A DNA stretch of 64,000 nt from Centropus unirufus (taxonomy: Eukaryota > Chordata > Aves > Cuculiformes > Centropidae), in contig VYZI01000146.1 of assembly GCA_013397695.1 (NCBI GenBank), positions 888,209 through 952,208 on the forward strand, given 5' to 3'. The first letter of the stretch is position 1; the number at the start of each line of letters is the position of its first letter. This document shows, piece after piece, positions 25,023 through 37,410 of the stretch. Made by a program: the position numbers and the translations under genes. Under the pieces are notes generated by a model. It made no database searches. It was not told where the DNA came from and was given only the letters and a program-made list of their open reading frames with translations.

Positions 25023-28000
25023 GCTTCTGGCACAGGACGCATCCTTTGCTATGCTTTTAAGTAATCCTCTCTGAACCCTTCAAAAAATTGTGATCGATAT
25101 TTTTCAGAAAAGCAAAGAAAGAGTCAATTAACAACACCAAGACATAAAGAATTAAGTCCTTTCAGTTTATGTTTGGGGATGGATTTAGAATTAAATCCTT
25201 TAACCTTTTTTCCTTTCAGCTCTTGGAAATAGTTTTGCTGTAGCCAAAACGATCTGAATTTCTTGTTCTTGGGCAAAAGAGAAGCCCTGTTGGAAGAATT
25301 GTGGGGTGGTATAACACATCCTGCCTCCAGGTCAGCCTCCCATTATTCAGATGCCAGAATCTGTGATCAGCTGTGAAATACAAACACAGGCAACTTGCCA
25401 CATGTATTTTTGTGGCACTTGCAAGTTACCTAATGCTATGTATTACTGTCTTATATTTTGGCACCAGTGTGAGACTGCCGATTCACCCTTGTGGAAGCTG
25501 AAGTCAGATACATAAAAATTTAATTATTATTTGGCATATGCTTGGCGTACTACACTGACTTTTTGTGATGATGTGAGTCAAATTCAGTCTGTTTGTCTTC
25601 ACCTTCAGTGATCTGGACTTGGATGTAGTTCAGGCTGTAAGTGAAGGCTGTGGTCAAGAGCCTTCTGATGAGTGGAGCATTTTCTACAAGTGTATAAATC
25701 TGTCTGGAAAATGGAAATAAGTATAGCTTTCAAGTTTTTCTGCATTTTGTTGTACATTTGCAATTCTGAAAAAAATCTGGGTGCTAGCTCAGCTGAAATT
25801 TAAGAGTGAATCTTAGAGAAACAATAGCAGGTACAGTTTTAGAGAAACTGGCTCAAACTAATGTAAACATTTGAACCAGTTAGTAATTTTTTAAAAATGA
25901 ATATTGGAAAATCTTCTCGGCCTTGTTAAAACTTTGTTGAAAACCTCTTTCAAGGTTTTCAGTTCCTGCAACAGAAATTTTCCATAGTCATCATGAGACC
26001 TTTCAAGCATGGGATCTTCAGCTGAGCAATATTAATTGAGGAATGAGGAGCTTTTGGAATCTGTTATTGATAGATGTCTACTAATAAGGTGATCTGAGAG
26101 AATTTAATATTACATCGGGGGAGTGAAGAGGTGTCAGAGGGAAAAATATTCCTCAGATGAATCGTTCTGATCTAGATAACTGGTTCTCATTCCACATATA
26201 AAAACAAATAGAATGTGAATTAAATATAAAGAACCAGTAAATGTAAAGTAATGGACAAAACATGACACCCACCTGCTGCATCATTCCATCCTCTTAATAA
26301 ACAGTAAATGATGTAGCTGCTTGGCCATGCTGTGTGTATTTAGCTACAGAAATGGGGAATGGCAATCGAGAACTGTGATGAGGCTGTGGTAGGTTCCCAT
26401 ATTTAACAAAGTCTGACAAATGTCGGTGAATAATTTGTGCTCATTTCAATAAAGGCTACTGTTAGATTGAATACAGAAGAGAAACAAGTATGTAATGGAT
26501 GGTAGATTTATACCTAAAATCCTCTGCTTTCAAGATTATAACTGAAAACTGAGATCAAGTAATTCTTAAATGCATTTTACTCTGCCCACTATAAATTAGG
26601 AATAAGTAGATCTGTATCAAACTGATAAAAGAGGAGCCAGATCCTGTTATCTGATTTTACTGAATGATAACAGAATCTAATCTATACCATCAGCCTTGGC
26701 TCTCATAGAGACATTGTATCTTTTCCTTTTCTCATCTGCCTCAAGACGTTTTGCAATTTTTTTTTCCCTGAGGGCAATTTTGTTGCCAAATTGACAGCTT
26801 AAGAAAACTTCTCCTCTAAGGAAATTACCTGCAGTTCGCCAAGAGCAGGACTGAGGTTTGTGTGATAAACCATCTTTGTTGTTCATTCCTGATTTTGTGT
26901 AGTGTCAGAGATCTTTGCTATGCTGGAAGTCTCAGTTTCAGGACAGAGTGACGATTAGAGGAGTCAAGAATTCCCTCCTCCTTTTGAGGTTCTTTGCATA
27001 TTGATGCAGCTCCCCAAGCCTTTTCCAGAGGTAGAAAGCCACATAATTTGCTGGAAAAGCAATAAGGCAACCTTCAAGGTGCTTTCTGCATTGCTTGTCT
27101 TCCAATATCATTGAAAAGGGATTTGATTGTGAGGTAAAGAAAGTGGACTAGAAGCAGAGAGCGTGTGTACTTTTTGTGTAGTTTATTTCAATACCATAGT
27201 TCTCTAAGAGGACAGCATGGTGTGTCAAAGCCAGGACAGATAAAATGTTTGTACACAAACTTGTTCTTAGTTCCTCTACAATTAAGCCAGCATTTCAAAA
27301 TGTACTAACACAGCTAATGTTCACGAATGATAAAACATTGTAGCATAGAGGCAGTAGTGTTTTGGGATTATGATATTCTCCAGTGGATATCTGCAAGTGT
27401 TGCAAATGCAAAAAAATGTAGGATGTGCCTGGCGCATGCTTATCCCAGTGTGCTGCAGAGCAAGGGCATACTATGACTTCTGTGCCTCAAGGGACTGTTT
27501 ATTAAGAAGAAATTGTATGGATTTCTTTTTTTTTTTATATTCTTCGTGTGTCTTGGATTATATGGCTTTGCATGCTCACAGCAGCGTAATTCCTCTGGGA
27601 ATGTACACTTGAGGAGAAGGGATGTGGATGTGCTGAGCTCTGATGTGTCCTGAGAATTGTAGAATGGTAGGACTGCAAGGCAGGAGAAACATTACTTTAT
27701 TCCAGCACGGTGCAGAAGCTGCATGCCCTCATTTCAAAACCAAAACCATAATAGCAATTTACACATCTTTGTGGGGAGCAAGGTATCTCTCCCAGGCAGT
27801 ATGAAAAATCTGCCCCTTGTCCTTAGAGACAGTAGTGGAGCGGGAAGAGCAGATTTCCATAACCATACCTGCTCTGTGGGTTTTCTTTGTGGGCAAAGAA
27901 AGGATGTGCCCTGGCATTTTTTAAATCTGTGTTTTCTGCTTCTGTGGGTTTTTTCCTGTTCTGGTTTAGCCCCAGCAAGTGATCACTCACTACTAGGCCC

Positions 28001-28223
28001 CAGTGGGATGGGGAGGAGACTTGGGAAATAAAGAAAATTTAATGGGTTGAGATAGTCAGTTTAATAGGACAACAAAGCAAGAGAAAATAAGGATAATGAT
28101 AACAATAGAATTTACAAAACAAATTATATGCAATGAATTGCTCAATGCCTAACAACCAATGCCCTGCCTGTCCATAAGAAGCAAATCCAGAACAGTGAGC
28201 CCTGGCCCCTGAACAACTTCCCG

Positions 28224-28229
28224 TTTATA
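28224..28229 (-). promoter_or_regulatory. TATA box of the solo LTR
   Basis: TATAAA on the - strand about 345 bases from the LTR 5' end, upstream of two ATTAAA motifs. The placement fits an LTR promoter. Present activity is unknown, and transcription would run antisense to PDE1C. Confidence 0.55.
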
Positions 28230-28364
28230 TCCTGAGCATGACGTTCTGGGCTTTCAAATATCTCTTTGGCCAGCTTGGGTCAGCTGCCTTGATGTGCTAC
28301 CATCCAGCTTCTTGTATTCCTTCTCACTAGCAGAGCATTGGAAACTGAAAAAGTCCTTGATTTC

Positions 28365-28560
28365 ATAGCAACAACGAAAACCATCAGTGTATTATCAGCA
28401 TTCTTCTCATAATAACTCTAAAACAGAAGAAGAAAAAATTAACTCTATCTCAGCTGAGCATTACTTGGCAACAGCTAAACCAAAATGTGTTATCAACATT
28501 ACTCTCATACTAATCTCAAACCACAGCAACTACTGGGAAGAAAATTAATTCTTTCCCAGC
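28365..28560 (-). repeat. tandem duplication inside the LTR U3, period about 98
   Basis: Two related units follow each other in the U3. Anchors are tgtattatc at 28388-28396 and tgtgttatc at 28486-28494. Both are followed by an (a)cattnctctcat-like block and then a gaagaaaa-nttaa block, and are preceded by an agcaaca/ggcaaca block. The copies are diverged, so the duplication is old or the units come from different family members. Confidence 0.72.
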
Positions 28561-31440
28561 CTAAACCAGGACACATCCACCCTGAATTTTCAGTCATGTT
28601 GAAACATCTTCTTCTGATCCTACCTGGCAATGTAAAGCATTTTATATGGGCACATATTGCATTGTATGCACCTCAGGGGGATTATTCTTGGTGAAAGAGA
28701 TAAAGGCTTCTGATACAAACAAGGATCAGACTGTCAAATTTACAAATGAGGGATGTTTTGAAGTTGCATGTACAACTGGACTTCTATAAAGCGTAGAGAT
28801 GTTTTAAAACTGAACAAAAGTTTTTAAAATTGGAAATGAGTTGTTTGATTTGTGCAGACCCGTGTTTAGAGATGAAAATATTGAGTACAATATAATGGAA
28901 TTAAGAGAAATGAAGAATCTCACTCAATTGGCTTAACAGTGATAGAGATGCAAGGATAAAAATAAAACAAGTTGCAAATTAACCTATTAGCACTTCATTG
29001 TATGTGTGAAGTGGTAAAATCTGCTGATCTACCCATGCTCATCCACATTTTTCTGTTATTCATGTACAAAACATCACACTCTTCAGAGTGTGTAAAAGAT
29101 GGTCAGCCTTTCAAGCCATATCACAGTATAATCGTATTGATCACAGAGCAATAACTTGAAATAACATTCAGGGTGGGTGAAAGAATCATTAGAATACAAT
29201 ATTTCTGTTATCTTACTCTCTGGATCAAAACTAAAAATACAAGGTCTGTTGCAATGAAGCTTAGCCCCACTAGAATGAGTAGGTGTATACGTGTTTTCTC
29301 ACACTGAGATATGTTTCTTCAGCTATGAAATAAATAAATGATCATTTGAAACGAGCACATGCATATGTATTATATAATCTGAGTTGTCTAGTCACGGGAC
29401 AGTAAGTTTGGATAGCAGTCTAATGATGGTGTGCACCAGATTTCACCAATAGCTCAGCTGACTGTGACTGGGAAGCTTGCTTCCAGCTATTATAACGTAA
29501 GATTCAGAAAAAAAAAGCCGCCAGTACAGTGTGAAGTATTTTCGACACCAAATTTTGTGCATGTGTTTTTCCTTGGGAGGCAGGGCTACAAGCCACGTAG
29601 AAGTGCACAGGCAATCTTGAAGATCTGCTTGCATTTACTACTTCACTTCCCATAACTTTTTCGGGAAAAACAAGCCCCAACCAAGCCAAAACCCACCTGA
29701 AAGGGCAATACACTTTTACTGTATTTCCCAAGTAAGCATGAGTAAGGAAGGACTGTTAAATACTTGGTTCAAAAGAAGAGTCCTCTTAGATGCAGATTTG
29801 AAAAGAGTTAATAACAGTGGAAGTTCTCAGTCTTGAAGAGAGTACTGTTCAGTTTCAGAAGGCAAATCCTCTTCCCTTTTCTCCCTTCTCACGAAGTAAA
29901 TTCGCTGCATGTGAATTAATCTCTTATTTGTCTATGCTGTGGATAGAGGATGCAGCATCCGCCTTGGATGCACCAAATGACACTGGTGTTTTACGTATCT
30001 GATAAGCCTTTGCACAGACATTGTCTCACAAATATCAGACTCTGAATGTGCAGGAACTTATGGGAATTATTTGCATACCTACAGGTTGACCAGTTGATAT
30101 TGACAATGAGACAGTGTTCAAATAAAGCTGTAATGAAAATAGCTCTAATGAGGTAAGTTGCCTGAAACAAATCTGGGGATATGAACGAATGAGTGAATAT
30201 TGAAAAGCAATACAGGTAATTACAAAAGTTTATAACAAAGGTCTCTATACATAGAATTTCTTGCATGTTAGGCACCTTTGCATGAGGAAATTTTAGCAGA
30301 GCTTGAGCTAAAGCAGACTATTTTTTGGAACACTAAGATTTATTTTGTTCATACATCTGCCAAGATTTTGATTAATTTTAGAAGTTATGGTCTCTAAATT
30401 GCATCGTTTTTCAAGGTAAAAAGAACAAACTTAATCTGTGACTATTTACCTTCAGCAACCTGGTAAGAGTTTCTACATCAGATTATGTGGTATCCAATTT
30501 AATTGTGGAACAGCTGTGATGTAGGCTGTATAACATCTTGACTTAAAATCAGTTTTACATAAACAGGACAACTTTAGGAATATTGATGCTGCTACATAAA
30601 GCATATCAATGATATTTTGCTAACTGAAGTGGATATACAAGACCATGCTGTGAAATATTGTTCAGAAAGCTATTAATGAGCATACAAAGGCAAAGTAGTA
30701 CTGTACTCTGTGAGCAGCCTCAAGTAATATCCATGGGTCTAGGTAGAGGCTTGGAGCAAAGATGTACGATATGTGTAAAGGCAGTGAATTCTTACTGCAG
30801 GTAGGATAAATAATAGGATTGTTTGGTTAGTTGGCATAAACAGTGAATATTGACAAACATTAACTGAAATACTGTTTCTTGGGAAATGGAGAATGAAAAT
30901 AGCTCTCGTTCTATTTCATTGCAAGTTTCTTTGACCCGTGAATCAGCCTCTTATGCCACCAGGCAGTAAATTATTAGAATTAAACCATTTCATTTTTTTC
31001 CCCTGGTGCTTTTTAGAGCAGAAAGTATGATATATATGTTATAGTTTTTATAAAATGTGTTTAAATCTTGAGTCTATTAAAAGATTTGAACTCATGTGGA
31101 GCAAAACTTGAGTCAGTTAATGAGTACTTGGGTCAGATTATTTCTGTCTGGCATTTGACAACATTACTCATCCCCTCCCCCCATGATTTATTTATCCAAT
31201 TTAGAGAAAGATACATATCGGAACGTAGGTAGATCAAGAAATAGCTGGACTTGGAATTATTTTCTTTGGGCTTTTATCAAAATAAAAACAAAAACCCCAA
31301 AACACACCAAAAAAGCTTTTTTTTTTTTGCAGTAAATTGATAAGTGCTAAGGGCTCAAAATTCATCCACAGAGTAAATCAACCTCATTGACTGGAATTAC
31401 ACAAAAGATGCATTTTGTGTAACTTTAGTAATACAAGACA

Positions 31441-31477
31441 TAGTTGTATCTATTCAAGAGGTAGTTGTATCTATTCA
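31441..31477. repeat. duplicated 16-mer
   Basis: tagttgtatctattca occurs at 31441-31456 and exactly again at 31462-31477, period 21. It is a recent-looking local duplication. Confidence 0.88.
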
Positions 31478-34400
31478 CCAGTGCCATTTTTTTTCTTTAT
31501 AGAAGTGTTGTTGCCTCATAATAGGAGGAAAAGAAGTCGCATAATGACCCAACATTTTGACACTCACATGGGAAAGGCCTGCCAGTACAAACAAGTAATC
31601 TACAATAAATACCTGGTGAGATGTGTTGGTTAGGCTGGTAGAAAGTGCACTCTATGTGCAAAGGGCAGTCTTAGCAGTACACTGCTTCTTTGCGACATGT
31701 TTTTTGTCTGCGACATTTTCTGAGGAAGCACATTTCAAACTGTACTGCTGCGGTTGCACGCAGTGGAAAGGTGGCTTATGGCTCTTCACTCAGAACCCCG
31801 CTGAAAACCCTATGTTTCCCCCATGTCCTCTCCCTGACTGCTTCCCATTAGAGAAAAGTTTCCACCTCACTTATCCCAGAAGGCAGAAGAGGAGCAATTT
31901 ATAGGAACTAATATAGACTTGCCCAGTGAGTCATCATCGTGTGCATCTTCACGGCTCCACCTATTTGGCAGCCCTTCACTGCAGAGCCCCTTGCCCTTCT
32001 GCAGAACCTCTCTTCTGCCTCCTCCCAGGCTCCCACGCCTTCCAGCTCAAAACTGCCACCTTCTCTCCCAGCCCTAGCTCCTGGCACAGTTTTTTCCCAA
32101 TGCTTATCTACCAGCTGTACTTACAGAAATTTATTTCAGAAACGAGCCTGACAGCTTACAAGAGGACAATGCTGAAAAAGACAGAGCCAATGTAGACCCT
32201 CTTGAGCCCTTTATCTATCCTGTGGTTAAGTTTGCGTCATAGAGGCGTCAAAAACTGCAGAGGAACGTTGTTGGTCTGGAAAATGTTTCAGAGATGATAC
32301 ATAGGAGACAACTAGAGCCTGCATAGGCAACTTTTGGAGGGAATTGAGGGAAAATGTGCTGGAAAAAGGAGTATCTGGTTCTGCTTATGCTGACCTCTGG
32401 GGTTGTTTTTTTTTACCACAGGGTCATTTACTGTTTTGTTTCCAGAATGAGGTCTTCATGCTTTTGGTGGGTTAGGAAACCAGTGATACCTTGACTGACA
32501 TTTTGTCTCTTATTTATTTATTTCATACCATCTGCACAAAGAAAGTGTAGTCTTACTCTAAACTGGGGCTGTTCTTTTGTCCCTAAGACTGGTGAAATTT
32601 TCCTTGAATAGAGAGCAAAAGGAATTTGTTGCAGCTTTTGCAATAGCCGTGATGTGTCAGGGTTAGAAAAAGTTAAACTATGCACCTGGCTCCAGGGTCT
32701 GACCGTACAGGAGTAAATGTTTGCCAGAACATCAAAAGTTTCCTTCCTGCAGTGCATGAGCCCATTTTCATTTTGACTGTTGAAGGAATTGCAAAGGTAG
32801 GAACTGGCCTGGCAGTAAAATTATTTTGGGCTTGATTTCTTCACAATTAGACTGACCACCTTATTTCATGGGGCCTTTTTGTGAAGCTAGCAGTACTCTT
32901 CATGGAGGACGACTTTGTTCTGTTCAGTAAAGGGGACAGAACCATCCTATCTGAGGATCCTTAAGCTATTGATTCATATGTAAAGCAGCACTGCAACCTT
33001 CATTCCCATCTGCTCTTTCCTTTTGTAGGATTTGTTTATTAAAAGTGAACCAAAGGATGTGCTGTGAGAACCAGTTTAACATAGAAATGCAAATGAAGGC
33101 CCCTAGTATTTGAGAATTTACTAAGTGACTCTGATTGTCTGGTCACCAGCTGTTAGAATGAATCCTGGTTCAGAACAGGCGAAGGGGAAAGTCATCAGTA
33201 GATTAAATAAGAAAAAAGCATATAAAATATCAATAACTCCCTAACAAAATATTTAGCTTCCTGCTATCTTCAAGAATCCATTTCATGCAATGCTGCTATT
33301 CATCATTTTGTCTGGCTGAAGAAATAATATAATTATATTTTTAAAAAAATGCTGGAAGAATATATGCATTAAATAAAATTTACATGGAATATCTTCACAT
33401 ATGATGTTTTTACCCAGGAATATCAGAGATACTTTCTTAAAACAGCATAATTGTGGTTTACTTCATTTATTCCTAAATACAGCTAAGTAAGCTTTCAGCT
33501 TAAAGATTGTCTAAGCTAATAGCATTTCTCTTAAATATAGCCTTTTAGTGTTAGCAAAAATGAACAGAAGGAGATAAAGTACACTGTGCCCAATTGAAAT
33601 TATAGGGTTGATTTTCAGATAGGCAGACTGAATTGGCTAAAATTAGAAACATTCCTGCATACCTGAGCTAGCATCTTCCTTTTTACTTCTGCATCGCTTT
33701 CTGCACTAAGAGTAAATTGGTAACTATAGGTGTTTTCTGTCTTTGGGACATGGATGCTGGAAGATTTCTAAGACTTCTGAATCCATTCCTGAGATCACTG
33801 TGCAACAAGAATTTGCCTAAATTTATCCTTTTAAACACAGAGTATGGGTGTTAAGGAATACCTTGTGGTGCAGTCTGATAAGCCTGGTGATTAAAATGCA
33901 AGAAAGGTAATCTTTACTCCCTTAGCACTGTTTAATGACATTTTGTTGCCTTGGAATGAGTGAACTCATGTCTCAGTTCTAGGATAGCTTGTCAAAGCTA
34001 TAAAAACAATCCTAGGTGCTCCCCTTTACAATGTCTTTTCTGTGTCTTTCAGTGAGTTCATGATGGTAACATAGAGCTGTTCTATGTCAGCCGCATCTTC
34101 CCTAGTCAACATACCCAAATAGCACAACAAACACGTGGTCTATGGCATCACATGTTTGCTGGAGATTCCTCCAACACTTGCACAATCCAGGAGGACATTT
34201 GAAAGACAAACTGGTGTTTCTAACTCAGAATTTTTGGCTCGACAATATTTACAATTCAATATTTAAAAATGCTTATAGGCTGCTGTACATTGAGAAATAT
34301 CTGTATATTTAAAAAATGCAGGGAATAACCAGAGGGCAGAGCAGAAATTCTGTTTCATGAGTATGACTTCCTTGGTGACTTCCTTTAATGAAGTTGAAAG

Positions 34401-35086
34401 GAGCTAAAATACTGGGATGAACAAATGTTCTGCTGAACCTCTTCCCATGCATTTTAAATGTCTGAGGACGCTGTATGAGATGCAAACTACATACCAGCTT
34501 TTGTCCCAGCCTTCAGTTTCTTTTCACTGAAGAAATCTGCAGCAAGGCTGAAGGAGACTGCAACACTGGTAACTCTAAATATGATAATAATGGGTAAATT
34601 CCCATGGAGGATGCGCAAAGCAGGCAGAAATATTTGCAGGGTGGAGGGGGTTAAAAGCCTCCTGGAGTTCTTTCTCTTTCTCGGTGGTAGAGAATACATG
34701 AGCAAGTCCAGTCTTCTTTCACAACTTTTTATGTCCTGTAGTCATTGTGGACATCTGCTTAGGGTCTTAAGTTAGGTATATACCTCAGACTGGTTATTAA
34801 CTTTCCTTGTCTAGAGGTATCTTGTCTCTTACCTTTTCCATCTTTTGTATATAAAAGGTGGCTTGTCTTATTGCTTCCTGACACGGTGACAGTGCTTTGG
34901 CAGTGGAAAGAATGTTGTGGAAAGGGCACCTAGATAGCAGAATAGTGAACCTTATGTAAGCACCTCAGGAGATTAGACTGGAATGCCACATATGCCCATG
35001 GTGTTCCCTCCGCCTGACTGGAGTCTCAGCCAGGCTCTACTAGGATGTTGTGTCCCTTTCCCATGGATGGATCCTGCAGAGTCTGT

Positions 35087-35154
35087 AGAAATTCTTCTGT
35101 ACAGAGAATTTCTAAATTCTCTGTATTTAGAAATACAGAGTCTGTATTTCTAAA
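35087..35154. repeat. chain of four overlapping palindromes
   Basis: Four inverted repeats overlap one after another. At 35087-35113, agaaattc-t-tctgt pairs with acagagaatttct, with one extra T. At 35101-35124, acagagaattt pairs with aaattctctgt around CT. At 35119-35140, ctctgtattt pairs with aaatacagag around AG. At 35126-35154, tttagaaatacaga pairs with tctgtatttctaaa around a single G (14 perfect pairs). The first half of each uses sequence from the second half of the one before, as expected from serial template switching during replication. Confidence 0.92.
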
Positions 35155-36766
35155 ACGTTACTGATGTCTGTTTGCCATAAATAATCACAAACAAAAAAAT
35201 GTAGCCAGACTATTTTAGAGAAGCCACAGTCAGCAAGAGCTGATGTTAGTCCCTCACGTAGTTATAGACATATATAAGCTTATGAAAGGTCCACTGTCAA
35301 AATACTGTGCTTTAGAAGAGACTGTGCACTACGTGTAACGATTAGGAAGAAAGCAGTAGAAGCTTATACTGGGTAAAGGTTATACATCGTAAATTTCACG
35401 GGGAAAGAGAATGAAAACCAAAGAAAGCCTGTTTTACATTTCCTTTGTACCTGATACAATGGCAGATGTTCCAGGTTAGCATGGTCTGTTTGTATCATAC
35501 TAGTTTGCTTTGTCTCCTTGTTGGATGTAGCTATCCAGGGGTGCCACAGGATTGAATCTATTAAAAGGAAATAGGCTTGTTTTTACAGTTTTATTAAATT
35601 TAGCAACCACTGTGGTTAATGTGGGCAAAGAACTAGTGCAGCACTAACACTCAGACCCCCATGGCAAGCCATTTATTACCCCAGCTGTCTGCCTGAGATT
35701 TAGTGACACATGACAGTCCTATGGCTTTGTGGCTGCATTTCAAATCTTATTAACTTGGTAATTAATGGAAAATGGCCTGGTAACTGGCAGTACCTGCCTG
35801 TTATATTTTGGGCTGTGATCGGGGTTGGTTTTCAGAGGAATCTACCTGAGGATTAGGCAACTGTGACTACACTTGGATTACCTAGCTCTATTTTCAGCTG
35901 AGATCAGTTATGCAATTGATTTGAAATTTGTAGTACCCTTGCCGACATCATCTTTCATTTTGAAAAGTGAAACAAGTTTGGCAAGGACAGATATGTGATG
36001 ATGGGAACTGCAGGGAAGAGAGGGAGGAAAAAAATGGTCAGGCTCAAGACAATGGTAGGTAGGACACTGTGGTGAGTGGTTTAGTTTCAAGCTTCTGTTC
36101 TGCCTGCTTTTCACACTGCATGTAAGCACCAGGCTACTCTGATCTAACATTCTGTTGCAGGAAAAATATATTAGATCATCGTCTGAGTCACCTCTAAATT
36201 TCATTTCCACCTGTTACTTCAAAGAACGTAAACAGGAGAGACAAACAGTCTGCAACTTCTTGTGTAGCTTTATCCTGTGTCCTTTTTTGTTGCTTCTTAG
36301 AATTGGTATGCAAGGGGTTGTACTTTTTTTACCCAAATGTTTAATTTCTGCTATAAAATAACTACTATGTTACAGTGTAATATTTTCCTTGTGTTACAGA
36401 ATATGTTCCCCCCCTTTCTCTATCCTTATCATGTAACAGACATTTAGGACTGCCAAATCATATCTCATATGATTACAAAATGACACAGAACTGAAAGCAT
36501 CTCAAAATCTATGACAAAATGATTGCTTCAAGAAGTGTATCAAACCCAAGCTGATTGCTGGTACAATACATTAGTGAGAAAGCTACTTTTTTGATAAAGA
36601 GAAAAATTGAATCTCACTAGTGTCACTTATAATGTCATTGGTAAAACAGTGAGCAATCTGTGCTTTTCTTTATACTACTGGTTTACCTGGCAGGAAAGAA
36701 AACTGAGGAAAAATTATTGAATCAAGTGAAATGAATGCAATGCTATTTTACCAGCACTTATAAAAG

Positions 36767-37410
36767 TCATAGAATGGTTTGGGCTGGAAGGGACTATACA
36801 TGAAGGTCATCTAGTCTAACCCTCCTTGCAATAAGCAGGGACATCTGCTGGATCAGATTGTTCAGAGCCAGCCCCATCCAATATGACCTTGAATGGGATG
36901 GAAAATCTACCATCTCTCTGGGCAACCTGTTCCAGTGTTTCACCACCCTCAGTGTAAAAAAATCTCTTCCCAATATCCACTCTAAACTTCTTTTTTGGTT
37001 TGAAACCATTACCCCTTGTTCAGTTGCAACAGGCCCTGCTGAAACATTTTCCCCCATCTTTCTCATAAGCTTCCTTTAATTATTGAAAGGCCACAATAAG
37101 ATCTCCTTGGAGTCTTCTTTTCTCCAAGCTGAACAACCCCAACTCTTTCCATGTCTCTCAATAGAGGAGGTGGTCAGGCCTTTGATCATTTTTGTGGCCC
37201 TCCTCTAGGCTTGGTCCAACAGGTGCATGTCACTCCTGTGCTGAGGATTCCAAAGTTGGATACAGTATTCCAGGTTTGGTTTCACCAGAGCAGAGCAAAG
37301 GGGTCGAATCACCTCCCTTGACCTGCTGACCACATTTCTTTCAAGCAGCCCAGGATACATACAGTTGGCCCTCTGGGCTGCAAGTGCACATTGCTGATGC
37401 ACGTCCATCT
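36767..37410 (-). mobile_element. CR1 LINE 3' fragment, antisense to PDE1C
   Basis: On the - strand, the translation from 37408 runs QQCALAAQRAN, then SREVIRPLCSALVKPNLEYC, the end of the CR1 reverse transcriptase region. After frame breaks at about 37200-37070 it continues with FFTLRVVKHWNRLPREMVD (about 36990-36930), the CR1 C-terminal signature. The + strand left edge tcatagaatggtttgggc at 36767 is the familiar complement of the CR1 3' terminus. The copy is 5'-truncated at about 640 bp and has stops and shifts, so it is inactive. Confidence 0.95.

Larger units (their letters stand above)
19777..27956 (+). other. PDE1C: PDE1C intron, unique sequence
   Basis: About 8.2 kb between a CR1 copy and the solo LTR. 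No exon or RNA gene was recognised. It holds a G8 run near 20203-20210, a 56-bp-spaced duplication in an A-rich tract (23799-23884) and a T17A10 run (24996-25022). The two overlapping - strand open frames at 23607-23881 are products of the A-rich tract. Confidence 0.7.
27957..28573 (-). mobile_element. solo LTR of an endogenous retrovirus, antisense to PDE1C
   Basis: Read on the - strand, the element starts tgtcctggttta at 28573 and ends taaaccagaaca at 27957, giving TG...CA ends with 12-bp nearly perfect terminal inverted repeats and a length of 617 bp. A TATAAA box on the - strand lies at 28224-28229, and two ATTAAA signals at 28060-28065 and 28038-28043, in the order expected for U3-R-U5. 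No gag, pol or env remains next to it, so it is solo, presumably left by LTR recombination. Flanks are tttcc (left) and catcc (right), so any target duplication is decayed. The terminus matches a family common in bird genomes, but its class was not established. Confidence 0.87.
28574..36766 (+). other. PDE1C: PDE1C intron, unique sequence
   Basis: About 8.2 kb with no recognised exon. It contains a 21-bp-period duplication (31441-31477), a C- and T-rich patch at about 31930-32100, an A/T-rich patch at 33300-33400, an isolated TATA-like motif at 34847-34857 and the overlapping palindrome chain at 35087-35154. Open frames here show no known motif. Confidence 0.7.

Noticed and set aside
36794..37408. 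Two - strand open frames (67 and 90 codons)
   Set aside because: Both are fragments of the CR1 ORF2 C-terminus (EVIRPLCSALV, HWNRLPREMVD) split by frame breaks, so they are annotated as the mobile element instead.
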